From assembly GCF_000003815.2 (NCBI RefSeq), contig NC_049994.1, forward strand, positions 451,535 through 504,112: a stretch of DNA of 52,578 bases, written 5' to 3'. The stretch comes from Branchiostoma floridae. Its lineage: Eukaryota; Chordata; Leptocardii; Amphioxiformes; Branchiostomatidae. The translations under genes were made by a program, and so were the position numbers. Below, piece after piece: positions 44,601-45,438 of this stretch. A model generated the notes under the pieces. It was given only the letters and a program-made list of their open reading frames with translations, did no database searches and had not been told where the DNA came from. Every line of letters starts with the position of its first letter. Positions within the stretch are counted from its first letter, which is position 1.

Positions 44601-44849
44601 CACTCTCTCATCCTGTAAGCAGGTGCGAAACCACAGGTTGCTGTACAGCCCATCCATGGTGTGTAATCACAATAACCACCGTCAACTGTGGTAGAGAGGG
44701 AGTACAGAGGGAAGGTTATTTTACTTCCGAAAACAATTTAATCAGGTTTGTAGAATATAGGATATAGGAGAAAATGTGGATAAAATAAGGAAGACGGCTT
44801 GCCTGGGCAGTCTATGTCCGTGCACTGGAACACACCGTTCACACATGGA
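2288..44849 (-). CDS. SSPO: Gene A: SCO-spondin-like secreted glycoprotein, 62 visible exons (5' end missing)
   Basis: In vertebrates SCO-spondin is secreted into cerebrospinal fluid and assembles into Reissner's fibre. Here 62 minus-strand exons join with matching phases into one frame that ends at the TAA at 2288-2290. Visible order from the 5' side: half VWC, TSR-TSR-TIL-VWC-TSR-TSR, gap, Ser/Thr/Pro linker and LDLa, TSR-TSR, then repeated TIL-VWC-TSR(2-3) cassettes, a last TSR-VWC-TSR, and CTCK. TSR exons carry the tryptophan ladder (WSPWSPW type), a CSVTCG-like motif and an NPPP..GG turn. The combination of TSR, TIL, VWC, LDLa and CTCK points to SCO-spondin over VWF, mucins or thrombospondins. 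The N-terminal VWD region lies outside or in a gap, so no start codon is claimed. Gaps at 21389-22313 and 39228-39327 remove internal exons. Confidence 0.8.
3102..3316 (-). CDS. SSPO: Gene A exon A61: VWC second half + last TSR
   Basis: Phases 2/1. Starts [13 protein letters not shown], the closing half of the VWC-like domain begun in A60, then a TSR with [17 protein letters not shown]. The second half of this TSR is unusual: [14 protein letters not shown] has three extra cysteines instead of the NPPP..GG turn. It is the last domain before the cystine knot. Confidence 0.85.
4187..4348 (-). CDS. SSPO: Gene A exon A60: TSR second half + VWC first half
   Basis: Phases 2/2, acceptor [23 protein letters not shown] completes the TSR of A59, then [16 protein letters not shown] opens a VWC-like domain. 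No Cys follows the RYR motif, as in the other TSRs that begin with DC. The same exon layout recurs in gene B at 51529-51690. Confidence 0.88.
4863..4941 (-). CDS. SSPO: Gene A exon A59: TSR first half
   Basis: Phases 1/2, donor [31 protein letters not shown] then TTTRYR. It has two spaced tryptophans for C-mannosylation and a C-S-V-T-C-G-N-G stretch matching the O-fucosylation consensus CxxTCxxG. Confidence 0.88.
5447..5493 (-). CDS. SSPO: Gene A exon A58: VWC second half (47-base microexon)
   Basis: Phases 2/1. Encodes [15 protein letters not shown]. The first Cys codon is completed by the TG carried from A57. Confidence 0.85.
6020..6146 (-). CDS. SSPO: Gene A exon A57: TIL second half + VWC first half
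   Basis: Phases 1/2. [21 protein letters not shown] closes the TIL domain, then [17 protein letters not shown] opens the VWC-like module. Donor AATG|GTAAGA. Confidence 0.88.
6820..7020. repeat. Inverted-repeat remnant in the A56-A57 intron
   Basis: Contains CTCACGGAGTCACGTG and an echo of it around CGTGACGTCACG, with flanking text like that near 5217-5255. It resembles a decayed member of the CACGGAGTGA hairpin family described at 23169-23389. The rest of the 6147-7068 intron shows nothing recognisable. Confidence 0.35.
7069..7176 (-). CDS. SSPO: Gene A exon A56: TIL first half
   Basis: Phases 1/1. [19 protein letters not shown] then [11 protein letters not shown], the N-terminal Cys-rich half of a TIL domain. 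Its closest partner in the window is gene B exon B6 (CANRCGQR), although the intron positions differ. Confidence 0.85.
7650..7945. repeat. Dispersed repeat with GGGGAGAGC..CACGTTAAAGAACCC signature
   Basis: A GC-rich stretch in the A55-A56 intron. The text ATGGGGAGAGC followed by CACGTTAAAGAACCC recurs at about 52035-52085. Near the right end a GGTATAACCCCGC motif is doubled. It looks like a dispersed transposon-derived family and is non-coding here. Confidence 0.6.
7966..8136 (-). CDS. SSPO: Gene A exon A55: complete TSR
   Basis: Phases 1/1. [37 protein letters not shown] and [10 protein letters not shown]. Six conserved cysteines are present. CDVPC replaces the Ser/Thr used for O-fucosylation, so this repeat should lack that sugar. 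Confidence 0.9.
8166..8320. mobile_element. Inverted-repeat element, family 1, copy 1
   Basis: Begins AATGTAAGTTTATCTGTGAC about 30 bases beyond the acceptor of A55. The text from GATTCCGAACAGGATTAC to CCAACCTTCCCTCAACCGAG is nearly identical to 33270-33350. Non-coding. Confidence 0.65.
8380..8594 (-). CDS. SSPO: Gene A exon A54: VWC second half + TSR
   Basis: Phases 2/1. [14 protein letters not shown] ends the VWC-like module, then [20 protein letters not shown] begins a TSR ending EYCNTDSCP. The RxR motif is followed by TYTAP with no Cys, paired with the early DC cysteine. Paralogous to gene B exon 47185-47408. Confidence 0.88.
8621..8767. mobile_element. Terminal-inverted-repeat element, family 2, copy 1
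   Basis: GATACACCAAAAAGTAGTTA on the left pairs with an inverted copy ending TTTTTGGTGTATC on the right. The 11-base sequence ATCATGACAAC lies on both sides, which looks like a target duplication. Other copies: 19631-19770, 38285-38455 and 45472-45709. Confidence 0.75.
9275..9341 (-). CDS. SSPO: Gene A exon A53: VWC first half
   Basis: Phases 1/2. [20 protein letters not shown] then NNC. It has an Asp/Ala repeat at the entry and the DCNNC exit typical of these half-domains. NTT is a possible N-glycosylation site. Confidence 0.82.
9515..9780. repeat. Dispersed repeat (GCAAGTTCATGCCCG family), copy 1
   Basis: TTGCAAGTTCATGCCCGAGG followed by GCTAATTGCAA, then a TTCTTCTTTTAAGGCAGTG motif. Related text in the same order lies at about 38078-38260 and 39950-40180. 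It looks like the tail of a dispersed element. Confidence 0.55.
9812..9916 (-). CDS. SSPO: Gene A exon A52: TIL second half
   Basis: Phases 1/1. [19 protein letters not shown] then [10 protein letters not shown]. Classic TIL closing half (C-x-C-P-x-G). NQT is a possible N-glycosylation site. Confidence 0.88.
9917..10619. other. Intron A51-A52, nothing recognised
   Basis: AT-rich, with a short CT microsatellite near 10587-10600. No coding signal. Confidence 0.6.
10620..10709 (-). CDS. SSPO: Gene A exon A51: TIL first half
   Basis: Phases 1/1. [18 protein letters not shown] then [12 protein letters not shown]. The CPRTC core is shared with gene B exon B1 ([14 protein letters not shown]). Confidence 0.88.
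11063..11236 (-). CDS. SSPO: Gene A exon A50: complete TSR
   Basis: Phases 1/1. [30 protein letters not shown] and [19 protein letters not shown] fits the O-fucosylation consensus. DTMELDC stands where most repeats have an xNGG turn. Confidence 0.9.
11237..12530. other. Intron A49-A50, long, with a GC-rich island
   Basis: Mostly AT-rich with no coding signal, except 12194-12375, which is clearly richer in G+C than its surroundings and free of stops on the minus strand for about 66 codons. That stretch has no Cys pattern of this gene family and no splice support, so it is left unassigned. Confidence 0.5.
12531..12597 (-). CDS. SSPO: Gene A exon A49: TSR second half
   Basis: Phases 0/1. [21 protein letters not shown] completes the TSR opened in A48. 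The phase-0 entry distinguishes it from the usual phase-2 split TSR. Confidence 0.85.
12995..13113 (-). CDS. SSPO: Gene A exon A48: TSR first half
   Basis: Phases 1/0. [18 protein letters not shown], an insertion IEVNGTDS, then [11 protein letters not shown], ending at CAG|GTAGGG. NGT inside the insertion is a possible N-glycosylation site. The loop after the second Cys is longer than in other repeats. Confidence 0.87.
13433..13482 (-). CDS. SSPO: Gene A exon A47: VWC second half (50-base microexon)
   Basis: Phases 2/1. [18 protein letters not shown] is a possible N-glycosylation site, also present in A58 and A39. Confidence 0.83.
13886..14063 (-). CDS. SSPO: Gene A exon A46: TIL second half + VWC first half
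   Basis: Phases 1/2. [17 protein letters not shown] then a longer than usual VWC-like entry ([20 protein letters not shown]) ending NCSVC. It follows A45 with GGT spanning the intron. A decayed copy of part of this exon lies at 14121-14179. Confidence 0.87.
14121..14179 (-). pseudogene. Relict duplicate of part of exon A46 inside the intron
   Basis: Ungapped hand alignment of this stretch with 13995-14053 of A46 gives 44 identical bases of 59. In the homologous frame it reads [14 protein letters not shown] against [14 protein letters not shown], so one conserved Cys is now Tyr. A TTGCAG acceptor-like sequence remains at its 5' edge, but no matching donor or phase is evident. It is probably dead, although a rarely used alternative exon cannot be excluded. 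Confidence 0.7.
14483..14611 (-). CDS. SSPO: Gene A exon A45: TIL first half
   Basis: Phases 1/1. [20 protein letters not shown] then GGTSTC and [11 protein letters not shown]. The CPNTC core is followed by an unusually Pro/Cys-rich tail. Confidence 0.85.
14669..15646. mobile_element. Tc1/mariner-like non-autonomous element, about 980 bases
   Basis: The left end TACAGCCAAACCTGCCC and the right end GGGCAGGTTTGACTGTA are imperfect inverted copies that continue through GACCACC/GGTGGTCGC. A TA dinucleotide lies at each outer edge with CAG..CTG termini, as expected for TA-targeting Tc1/mariner insertions. Inside, GGTCGTTGAGAA and AAAAGCGGTCGA motifs repeat near each end. No transposase frame survives. 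Confidence 0.7.
15686..15736. repeat. CA-dinucleotide microsatellite
   Basis: (AC)n with CG and AT interruptions. The open frames on both strands here are artefacts of the repeat. Confidence 0.9.
15940..16119 (-). CDS. SSPO: Gene A exon A44: complete TSR, atypical cysteines
   Basis: Phases 1/1. [52 protein letters not shown]. It has both an early Cys before the tryptophans and the RxC cysteine, plus an added CDTC pair, so eight or more cysteines instead of six. Confidence 0.88.
16185..16325. mobile_element. Inverted-repeat element rich in TTCGCGGT
   Basis: Several TTAAGTTCGCGGT motifs on the left and ACCGCGAATATTAAACCACC on the right can fold into a hairpin around GGTGAAGTGACCACCGC. Non-coding. 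Confidence 0.6.
16771..16850. repeat. Duplication of the exon A43 donor region
   Basis: 16771-16802 and 16819-16850 are copies of a 32-base unit with 29 matches. The right copy spans the real A43 donor (18 coding bases). The left copy keeps a GTCAGT donor-like sequence inside the intron. Confidence 0.8.
16833..17003 (-). CDS. SSPO: Gene A exon A43: complete TSR
   Basis: Phases 1/1. [38 protein letters not shown] and [14 protein letters not shown] lacks the O-fucosylated Ser/Thr. An additional Cys in PACGG is uncommon. Confidence 0.88.
17004..17533. other. Intron A42-A43 with a 17-base perfect inverted repeat
   Basis: GAAAAAGTTTAAACTTT at 17413-17429 and its exact reverse complement at 17491-17507 flank a 61-base loop, suggesting a small MITE. 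The rest is AT-rich and featureless. Confidence 0.6.
17534..17717 (-). CDS. SSPO: Gene A exon A42: unsplit VWC-like domain
   Basis: Phases 0/1. [18 protein letters not shown], a long entry with [17 protein letters not shown] then [13 protein letters not shown]. The only VWC module of gene A held in one exon. It starts in phase 0 directly after the TIL exon A41. Confidence 0.88.
18292..18446 (-). CDS. SSPO: Gene A exon A41: complete TIL domain
   Basis: Phases 1/0. [49 protein letters not shown]. It has the ten-Cys style core in one exon. NST and NGT are possible N-glycosylation sites. Confidence 0.88.
19147..19317 (-). CDS. SSPO: Gene A exon A40: complete TSR
   Basis: Phases 1/1. [37 protein letters not shown] and [20 protein letters not shown] fits the O-fucosylation consensus. 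An extra Cys (PSCEAESC) lies in the turn. Confidence 0.9.
19430..19620. other. Unassigned intron stretch rich in TTCGAA motifs
   Basis: A 71-codon plus-strand frame (19406-19621) covers a GC-richer block with repeated TTCGAA/TCGAA words. No known domain, start context or splice support, so it is probably repeat-derived. Confidence 0.35.
19631..19770. mobile_element. Terminal-inverted-repeat element, family 2, copy 2 (one end)
   Basis: GTCGATGAAGGTTAGACATC, a CAGTTACTCAAGCA stretch and TTTTGGAAACGGTCATATG match the left half of the element at 45472-45709. The right terminal repeat is missing. Confidence 0.65.
19852..19895 (-). CDS. SSPO: Gene A exon A39: VWC second half (44-base microexon)
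   Basis: Phases 2/1. [15 protein letters not shown]. The usual closing DCP motif is replaced by DV, so one Cys of this half-domain is missing. Confidence 0.78.
20388..20500. mobile_element. Partial copy of the hairpin element, family 3
   Basis: TCTCCGTGAACAAGATGAAC followed by a GTCAGCCGTC word and a CGTTACCTTTAAAAACAG tail matches the right half of 23169-23389. Confidence 0.55.
20549..20651 (-). CDS. SSPO: Gene A exon A38: VWC first half
   Basis: Phases 1/2. [19 protein letters not shown] then FGCKYC. It joins A37 through GCC spanning the intron. Confidence 0.84.
20940..21255. mobile_element. MITE with about 100-base inverted arms
   Basis: The outer TTAGCGCA (20940) and TGCGCTAA (21248) are exact inverted copies. 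Inside, the left arm through CAACAGCCAAACTGCCT to CTTAGTTCCTG pairs with the right arm at about 21158-21239. The element lies only about 45 bases from coding exon A37. Confidence 0.8.
21302..21388 (-). CDS. SSPO: Gene A exon A37: TIL domain, cut by the gap
   Basis: Downstream phase 1; the 5' side runs into [17 protein letters not shown] then [11 protein letters not shown] is the closing half of a TIL domain. The split point used in other TIL domains (before GC.C) is passed without an intron, so the opening half is probably in the same exon inside the gap. Confidence 0.8.
21389..22313. other. Assembly gap of 925 N inside gene A
   Basis: A36 ends in the middle of a VWC module (phase 2), and A37 begins inside a TIL. 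At least a VWC closing half, the opening half of the TIL, and by cassette logic one to three TSRs must lie here. A frame can be drawn through the N run but has no meaning. Confidence 0.95.
22405..22520 (-). CDS. SSPO: Gene A exon A36: TIL second half + VWC first half
   Basis: Phases 0/2. [20 protein letters not shown] then [14 protein letters not shown]. Its partner for the second VWC half is lost in the gap. Confidence 0.85.
22521..23168. other. Intron A35-A36, AT-rich
   Basis: No coding signal or clear repeat before the hairpin element that starts at 23169. Confidence 0.6.
23169..23389. mobile_element. Hairpin MITE, family 3, full copy
   Basis: TAATAGAATTTTCATCAATC at the left pairs with GATTGATGAAAATTTTATTA at the right. 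The centre is a second inverted repeat around TCACGGAGTGA, TCTCGCGAGA and TCACTCCGTGA. Related copies: 50153-50363, 49660-49785 (deleted) and 20388-20500 (partial). Confidence 0.75.
23419..23549 (-). CDS. SSPO: Gene A exon A35: TIL first half
   Basis: Phases 1/0. [28 protein letters not shown] and [11 protein letters not shown]. It extends past the usual split point and leaves in phase 0 after PEGY, where A36 continues VLNED. Confidence 0.85.
23968..24141 (-). CDS. SSPO: Gene A exon A34: complete TSR
   Basis: Phases 1/1. [37 protein letters not shown] and [17 protein letters not shown] lacks the Gly that follows in the O-fucosylation consensus. Confidence 0.9.
24516..24680 (-). CDS. SSPO: Gene A exon A33: complete TSR
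   Basis: Phases 1/1. [35 protein letters not shown] and [17 protein letters not shown] has a doubled Cys. The donor is chosen as TCT|GTGAGT, which gives Tyr across the A33-A34 junction. Confidence 0.85.
24706..24905. mobile_element. Inverted-repeat element, family 1, copy 2
   Basis: AATGTAAGTTCATCTGTGAC followed by GTAGTCAACATAATG starts about 28 bases beyond the acceptor of A33. The right part, GTGTGACGCCAGCAAAGGGT, is the inverted counterpart of ACCCTTTGCTGACGTCACAC near 33378-33397. Confidence 0.65.
25325..25432 (-). CDS. SSPO: Gene A exon A32: TSR second half
   Basis: Phases 2/1. [16 protein letters not shown] then [12 protein letters not shown]. Joins A31 through a split Lys codon. Confidence 0.87.
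25577..26530. repeat. Repeat element with tandem palindromic ATGCAAAT blocks
   Basis: Three 31-base blocks (25818-25848, 25936-25966, 26064-26094) each begin ATTATGCAAAT and end with its inverse. A weaker one lies near 25582. The words CAAAAATCATGATGATCC and CTACATATGTGACAA recur between them. The end is marked by a CACAGACA-type simple repeat (26461-26490) and AACATAACCTTAGCC. Confidence 0.7.
26874..26946 (-). CDS. SSPO: Gene A exon A31: TSR first half
   Basis: Phases 1/2. [20 protein letters not shown] then IRRK. CSEPC replaces the fucosylated Thr. Confidence 0.87.
27368..27414 (-). CDS. SSPO: Gene A exon A30: VWC second half (47-base microexon)
   Basis: Phases 2/1. [15 protein letters not shown]. 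Confidence 0.84.
27917..28116 (-). CDS. SSPO: Gene A exon A29: TIL second half + VWC first half
   Basis: Phases 0/2. [20 protein letters not shown] precedes [18 protein letters not shown] and [12 protein letters not shown], ending DCQNC. The first codon is an internal Met, not a start: the phase matches A28 exactly. Confidence 0.84.
28137..28365. mobile_element. Small element with TACTCCTGTCACA inverted ends
   Basis: TACTCCTGTCACA at the left and TGTGACAGGGGTA at the right are inverted copies with one mismatch. In between are two AAAACCGTC motifs. It lies immediately 5' of exon A29, starting about 20 bases from the acceptor. Confidence 0.6.
28793..28878 (-). CDS. SSPO: Gene A exon A28: TIL first half
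   Basis: Phases 1/0. [18 protein letters not shown] then [10 protein letters not shown], ending CAG|GTAATA. Confidence 0.85.
29477..29650 (-). CDS. SSPO: Gene A exon A27: complete TSR
   Basis: Phases 1/1. [37 protein letters not shown] and [17 protein letters not shown] lacks the fucosylation site. Confidence 0.9.
29963..30060 (-). CDS. SSPO: Gene A exon A26: TSR second half
   Basis: Phases 2/1. [16 protein letters not shown] then [11 protein letters not shown]. Confidence 0.87.
30590..30677 (-). CDS. SSPO: Gene A exon A25: TSR first half
   Basis: Phases 1/2. [20 protein letters not shown], then DGSVPYQIR with a longer loop after the second Cys. Donor AAG|GTCAAC is weaker than most, but the R codon AG|A fits the split-TSR pattern. 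Confidence 0.83.
30678..31138. other. Intron A24-A25, AT-rich
   Basis: Contains a short AAAT run near 30963-30985. Nothing else recognised. Confidence 0.6.
31139..31185 (-). CDS. SSPO: Gene A exon A24: VWC second half (47-base microexon)
   Basis: Phases 2/1. [16 protein letters not shown], the same length as A1, A8, A18, A30 and A58. Confidence 0.83.
31575..31630 (-). CDS. SSPO: Gene A exon A23: VWC first half (56 bases)
   Basis: Phases 1/2. [19 protein letters not shown]. The shortest opening half. The preceding G codon is split with A22. Confidence 0.83.
31631..32419. other. Intron A22-A23, nothing coding
   Basis: AT-rich, with a doubled GTTATTAG.CTGGATAT motif near 31848-31880, a poly-T at 31988 and a poly-G run at about 32027-32038 that may be a sequencing artefact. 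Confidence 0.6.
32420..32605 (-). CDS. SSPO: Gene A exon A22: complete TIL + VWC entry
   Basis: Phases 1/1. [49 protein letters not shown]. The TIL is unsplit here, as in A41. Confidence 0.88.
32926..33099 (-). CDS. SSPO: Gene A exon A21: complete TSR
   Basis: Phases 1/1. [38 protein letters not shown] and [18 protein letters not shown] fits the fucosylation consensus. NTT is a possible N-glycosylation site. Confidence 0.9.
33170..33490. mobile_element. Inverted-repeat element, family 1, copy 3 (longest)
   Basis: AATGTAAGTTCATCTGTGAC then GGTAGTCAACATTATGG at the left. The middle holds GATTCCGAACAGGATTAC, shared with copy 1. The right part, ACCCTTTGCTGACGTCACAC to GAAAGCTTGTTGATAAGTG, is shared with copies 2 and 4. 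It starts about 70 bases beyond the acceptor of A21. Confidence 0.7.
33673..33764 (-). CDS. SSPO: Gene A exon A20: TSR second half
   Basis: Phases 2/1. [14 protein letters not shown] then [10 protein letters not shown]. No Cys after RYR, as in the other DC-type repeats. Confidence 0.87.
34487..34565 (-). CDS. SSPO: Gene A exon A19: TSR first half
   Basis: Phases 1/2. [20 protein letters not shown] then IQQRYR. Same 79-base length as A14 and A59. Confidence 0.87.
35130..35176 (-). CDS. SSPO: Gene A exon A18: VWC second half (47-base microexon)
   Basis: Phases 2/1. [16 protein letters not shown]. Confidence 0.84.
35689..35815 (-). CDS. SSPO: Gene A exon A17: TIL second half + VWC first half
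   Basis: Phases 1/2. [21 protein letters not shown] then [18 protein letters not shown]. The same 127-base length as A57. NIT is a possible N-glycosylation site. Confidence 0.88.
36203..36319 (-). CDS. SSPO: Gene A exon A16: TIL first half
   Basis: Phases 1/1. [20 protein letters not shown] then [20 protein letters not shown]. Donor GAAG|GTTTGT is weak, but the phase matches A17. Confidence 0.83.
36740..36834 (-). CDS. SSPO: Gene A exon A15: TSR second half
   Basis: Phases 2/1. [15 protein letters not shown] then [16 protein letters not shown] is a possible N-glycosylation site. Confidence 0.87.
37085..37163 (-). CDS. SSPO: Gene A exon A14: TSR first half
   Basis: Phases 1/2. [20 protein letters not shown] then [14 protein letters not shown] has lost the fucosylation Ser/Thr. 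Confidence 0.87.
37607..37780 (-). mobile_element. LINE retrotransposon 3' remnant (reverse transcriptase C-terminal tail)
   Basis: In the A13-A14 intron, a minus-strand frame ending in TAA at 37607 reads [20 protein letters not shown] then [10 protein letters not shown]. The pattern R-I-x-x-F..F-x-R-T-I-x-x-W-N followed by S-L-x-x-F-K-x-x-L is typical of the C-terminal end of non-LTR retrotransposon ORF2. It is truncated upstream and therefore inactive. Confidence 0.7.
37886..38053 (-). CDS. SSPO: Gene A exon A13: complete TSR (DC type)
   Basis: Phases 1/1. [36 protein letters not shown] and [11 protein letters not shown]. It has the early Cys and no Cys after [11 protein letters not shown] fits the O-fucosylation consensus. 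It directly follows the LDLa exon. Confidence 0.9.
38285..38455. mobile_element. Terminal-inverted-repeat element, family 2, copy 3 (one end)
   Basis: GAAACGTCTAACCGTTTCC, CCAGTTGCTTGAGTAACTAC and CACCTGGATGTCTAACCTAC match in reverse the left end of the element at 45472. It ends within 10 bases of the donor of A12. Confidence 0.65.
38464..38652 (-). CDS. SSPO: Gene A exon A12: Ser/Thr/Pro linker + LDLa domain
   Basis: Phases 1/1. A mucin-like linker ([26 protein letters not shown]) leads to [18 protein letters not shown] and [16 protein letters not shown]. All six LDLa cysteines and the calcium-binding D..D..DGSDE residues are present. Vertebrate SCO-spondin has a run of LDLa domains upstream of its TSRs; only one is visible here. 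Confidence 0.93.
38653..39144. other. Intron A11-A12, AT-rich
   Basis: No coding signal or clear repeat. Confidence 0.6.
39145..39227 (-). CDS. SSPO: Gene A exon A11: Thr/Ser-rich segment, cut by the gap
   Basis: Downstream phase 1; the 5' side runs into [21 protein letters not shown] then TPSLVSG. The frame follows from the join to A12 (GCC Ala across the intron). A single Cys. I recognise no domain; it may be the end of an LDLa or discoidin-type segment. Confidence 0.68.
39228..39327. other. Assembly gap of 100 N inside gene A
   Basis: A round 100 N usually marks unknown length. It truncates A11. Further LDLa or discoidin exons could be hidden here. Confidence 0.95.
39733..39903 (-). CDS. 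SSPO: Gene A exon A10: complete TSR
   Basis: Phases 1/1. [37 protein letters not shown] and [16 protein letters not shown] lacks the fucosylated residue. The first Trp of the ladder is replaced (GGPGPW). Confidence 0.89.
40636..40806 (-). CDS. SSPO: Gene A exon A9: complete TSR
   Basis: Phases 1/1. [37 protein letters not shown] and [11 protein letters not shown]. It has a perfect W-x-x-W-x-x-W ladder but CTVDC instead of CxxTC. NCT is a possible N-glycosylation site. Confidence 0.9.
41166..41212 (-). CDS. SSPO: Gene A exon A8: VWC second half (47-base microexon)
   Basis: Phases 2/1. [16 protein letters not shown]. Confidence 0.84.
41564..41648 (-). CDS. SSPO: Gene A exon A7: VWC first half
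   Basis: Phases 1/2. [20 protein letters not shown] then SYECNEC. NGT is a possible N-glycosylation site. GTGAGT donor. Confidence 0.83.
42107..42250 (+). mobile_element. LINE retrotransposon 3' remnant, plus strand
   Basis: In the A6-A7 intron, opposite to gene A. A frame ending TAG at 42248 reads [20 protein letters not shown] then RRAWRQLS. The W..L....A.DR..WR motif is the terminal tail of many non-LTR retrotransposon ORF2 proteins. A stop lies directly upstream, so it is a fragment. Confidence 0.65.
42291..42423 (-). CDS. SSPO: Gene A exon A6: TIL second half
   Basis: Phases 0/1. [42 protein letters not shown]. An acidic lead-in replaces the usual immediate GC.C. Confidence 0.87.
42904..43041 (-). 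CDS. SSPO: Gene A exon A5: TSR second half + TIL first half
   Basis: Phases 0/0. [24 protein letters not shown], then [18 protein letters not shown] and ADIQ. A unique fusion: no intron lies between TSR and TIL, unlike every other cassette. Confidence 0.86.
43080..43360. mobile_element. Inverted-repeat element, family 1, copy 4 (divergent)
   Basis: ACCTGTGACTGTACAGTG at the left, GGTGTGACGTCAGCAACGGG in the middle and CAAAAGCTTGTTGATATTAAG at the right parallel copy 3. It starts about 40 bases beyond the acceptor of A5. Confidence 0.55.
43449..43549 (-). CDS. SSPO: Gene A exon A4: TSR first half
   Basis: Phases 1/0. [32 protein letters not shown], ending CAG|GTAAGT. Only two residues separate the first two cysteines (CGNC), shorter than the usual CxxxC. 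Confidence 0.87.
43929..44059 (-). CDS. SSPO: Gene A exon A3: TSR second half, extended
   Basis: Phases 2/1. [16 protein letters not shown], then an insertion around [14 protein letters not shown], and [10 protein letters not shown]. The insertion between the fourth and fifth cysteines is longer than in any other repeat. NYT is a possible N-glycosylation site. Confidence 0.85.
44604..44685 (-). CDS. SSPO: Gene A exon A2: TSR first half, divergent
   Basis: Phases 1/2. [20 protein letters not shown] then PAYRMR. The Trp ladder is reduced (YCDYTPW), and an early Cys is present together with the later DCAC cysteines. Confidence 0.83.
44803..44849 (-). CDS. SSPO: Gene A exon A1: VWC second half, GC donor
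   Basis: Phases 2/1. [15 protein letters not shown]. The donor reads CCCAG|GCAAGC, a GC-AG intron, the only non-GT donor found in gene A. Its opening half should lie to the right, but only 170 bases remain before the gap. Confidence 0.8.
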
Positions 44850-45018
44850 CTGGAAAATAAAGGATCGTTTCAAGGTACAACAACATACTACGGCAACAAA
44901 GCACTATCCGACGATAAAGGTGACTGTCACTGATGCTGAAAGCAACCTATTCAAACTGTTTCTTAATACCAAGTGCTTTAACGTTGAAGAGGTTCATCAA
45001 GTGCTTTAATTTGCCGAT

Positions 45019-45118
45019 NNNNNNNNNNNNNNNNNNNNNNNNNNNNNNNNNNNNNNNNNNNNNNNNNNNNNNNNNNNNNNNNNNNNNNNNNNNNNNNNNN
45101 NNNNNNNNNNNNNNNNNN
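45019..45118. other. Assembly gap of 100 N at the strand switch
   Basis: Left of it all exons are on the minus strand, right of it all are on the plus strand, and both genes are open at their 5' side here. The round length suggests an unsized scaffold join. Confidence 0.95.
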
Positions 45119-45348
45119 GTTTATGTAACATTAAAAATAAATTGTGTATTTTTAGAGACCATTTAGTATATAACGTCCACCTTTTATGTAGCACATCATC
45201 AAACTTACTACAGTACGATTTGCAGGTTAATGTCCAAATGCTGGTTATAACTGAAAACATTTATCCATCTATTACTGTTAACGTGTATGGTTCAGTACGT
45301 GTTACCTCTCCTCACATCGTTACTTCACGTTCTTCCACCATGTACCAG

Positions 45349-45438
45349 AGTGTCCTGATGGCACCGTATACCACGGCTGTCTGCCCTGCCCCAGAACCTG
45401 CCTGGACATTCAGGAAGGCGTCATCTGTACCGACGGAG
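45349..45438 (+). CDS. Gene B exon B1: TIL first half
   Basis: Phases 1/1. [18 protein letters not shown] then [12 protein letters not shown]. Acceptor TGTACCAG, donor GGAG|GTAGGG. Same 90-base length as A51. Confidence 0.87.

Noticed and set aside
2288-44849. Identification as thrombospondin, hemicentin, mucin or VWF
   Set aside because: Those lack the combination of many TSRs with alternating TIL and VWC modules, an LDLa and a terminal CTCK.
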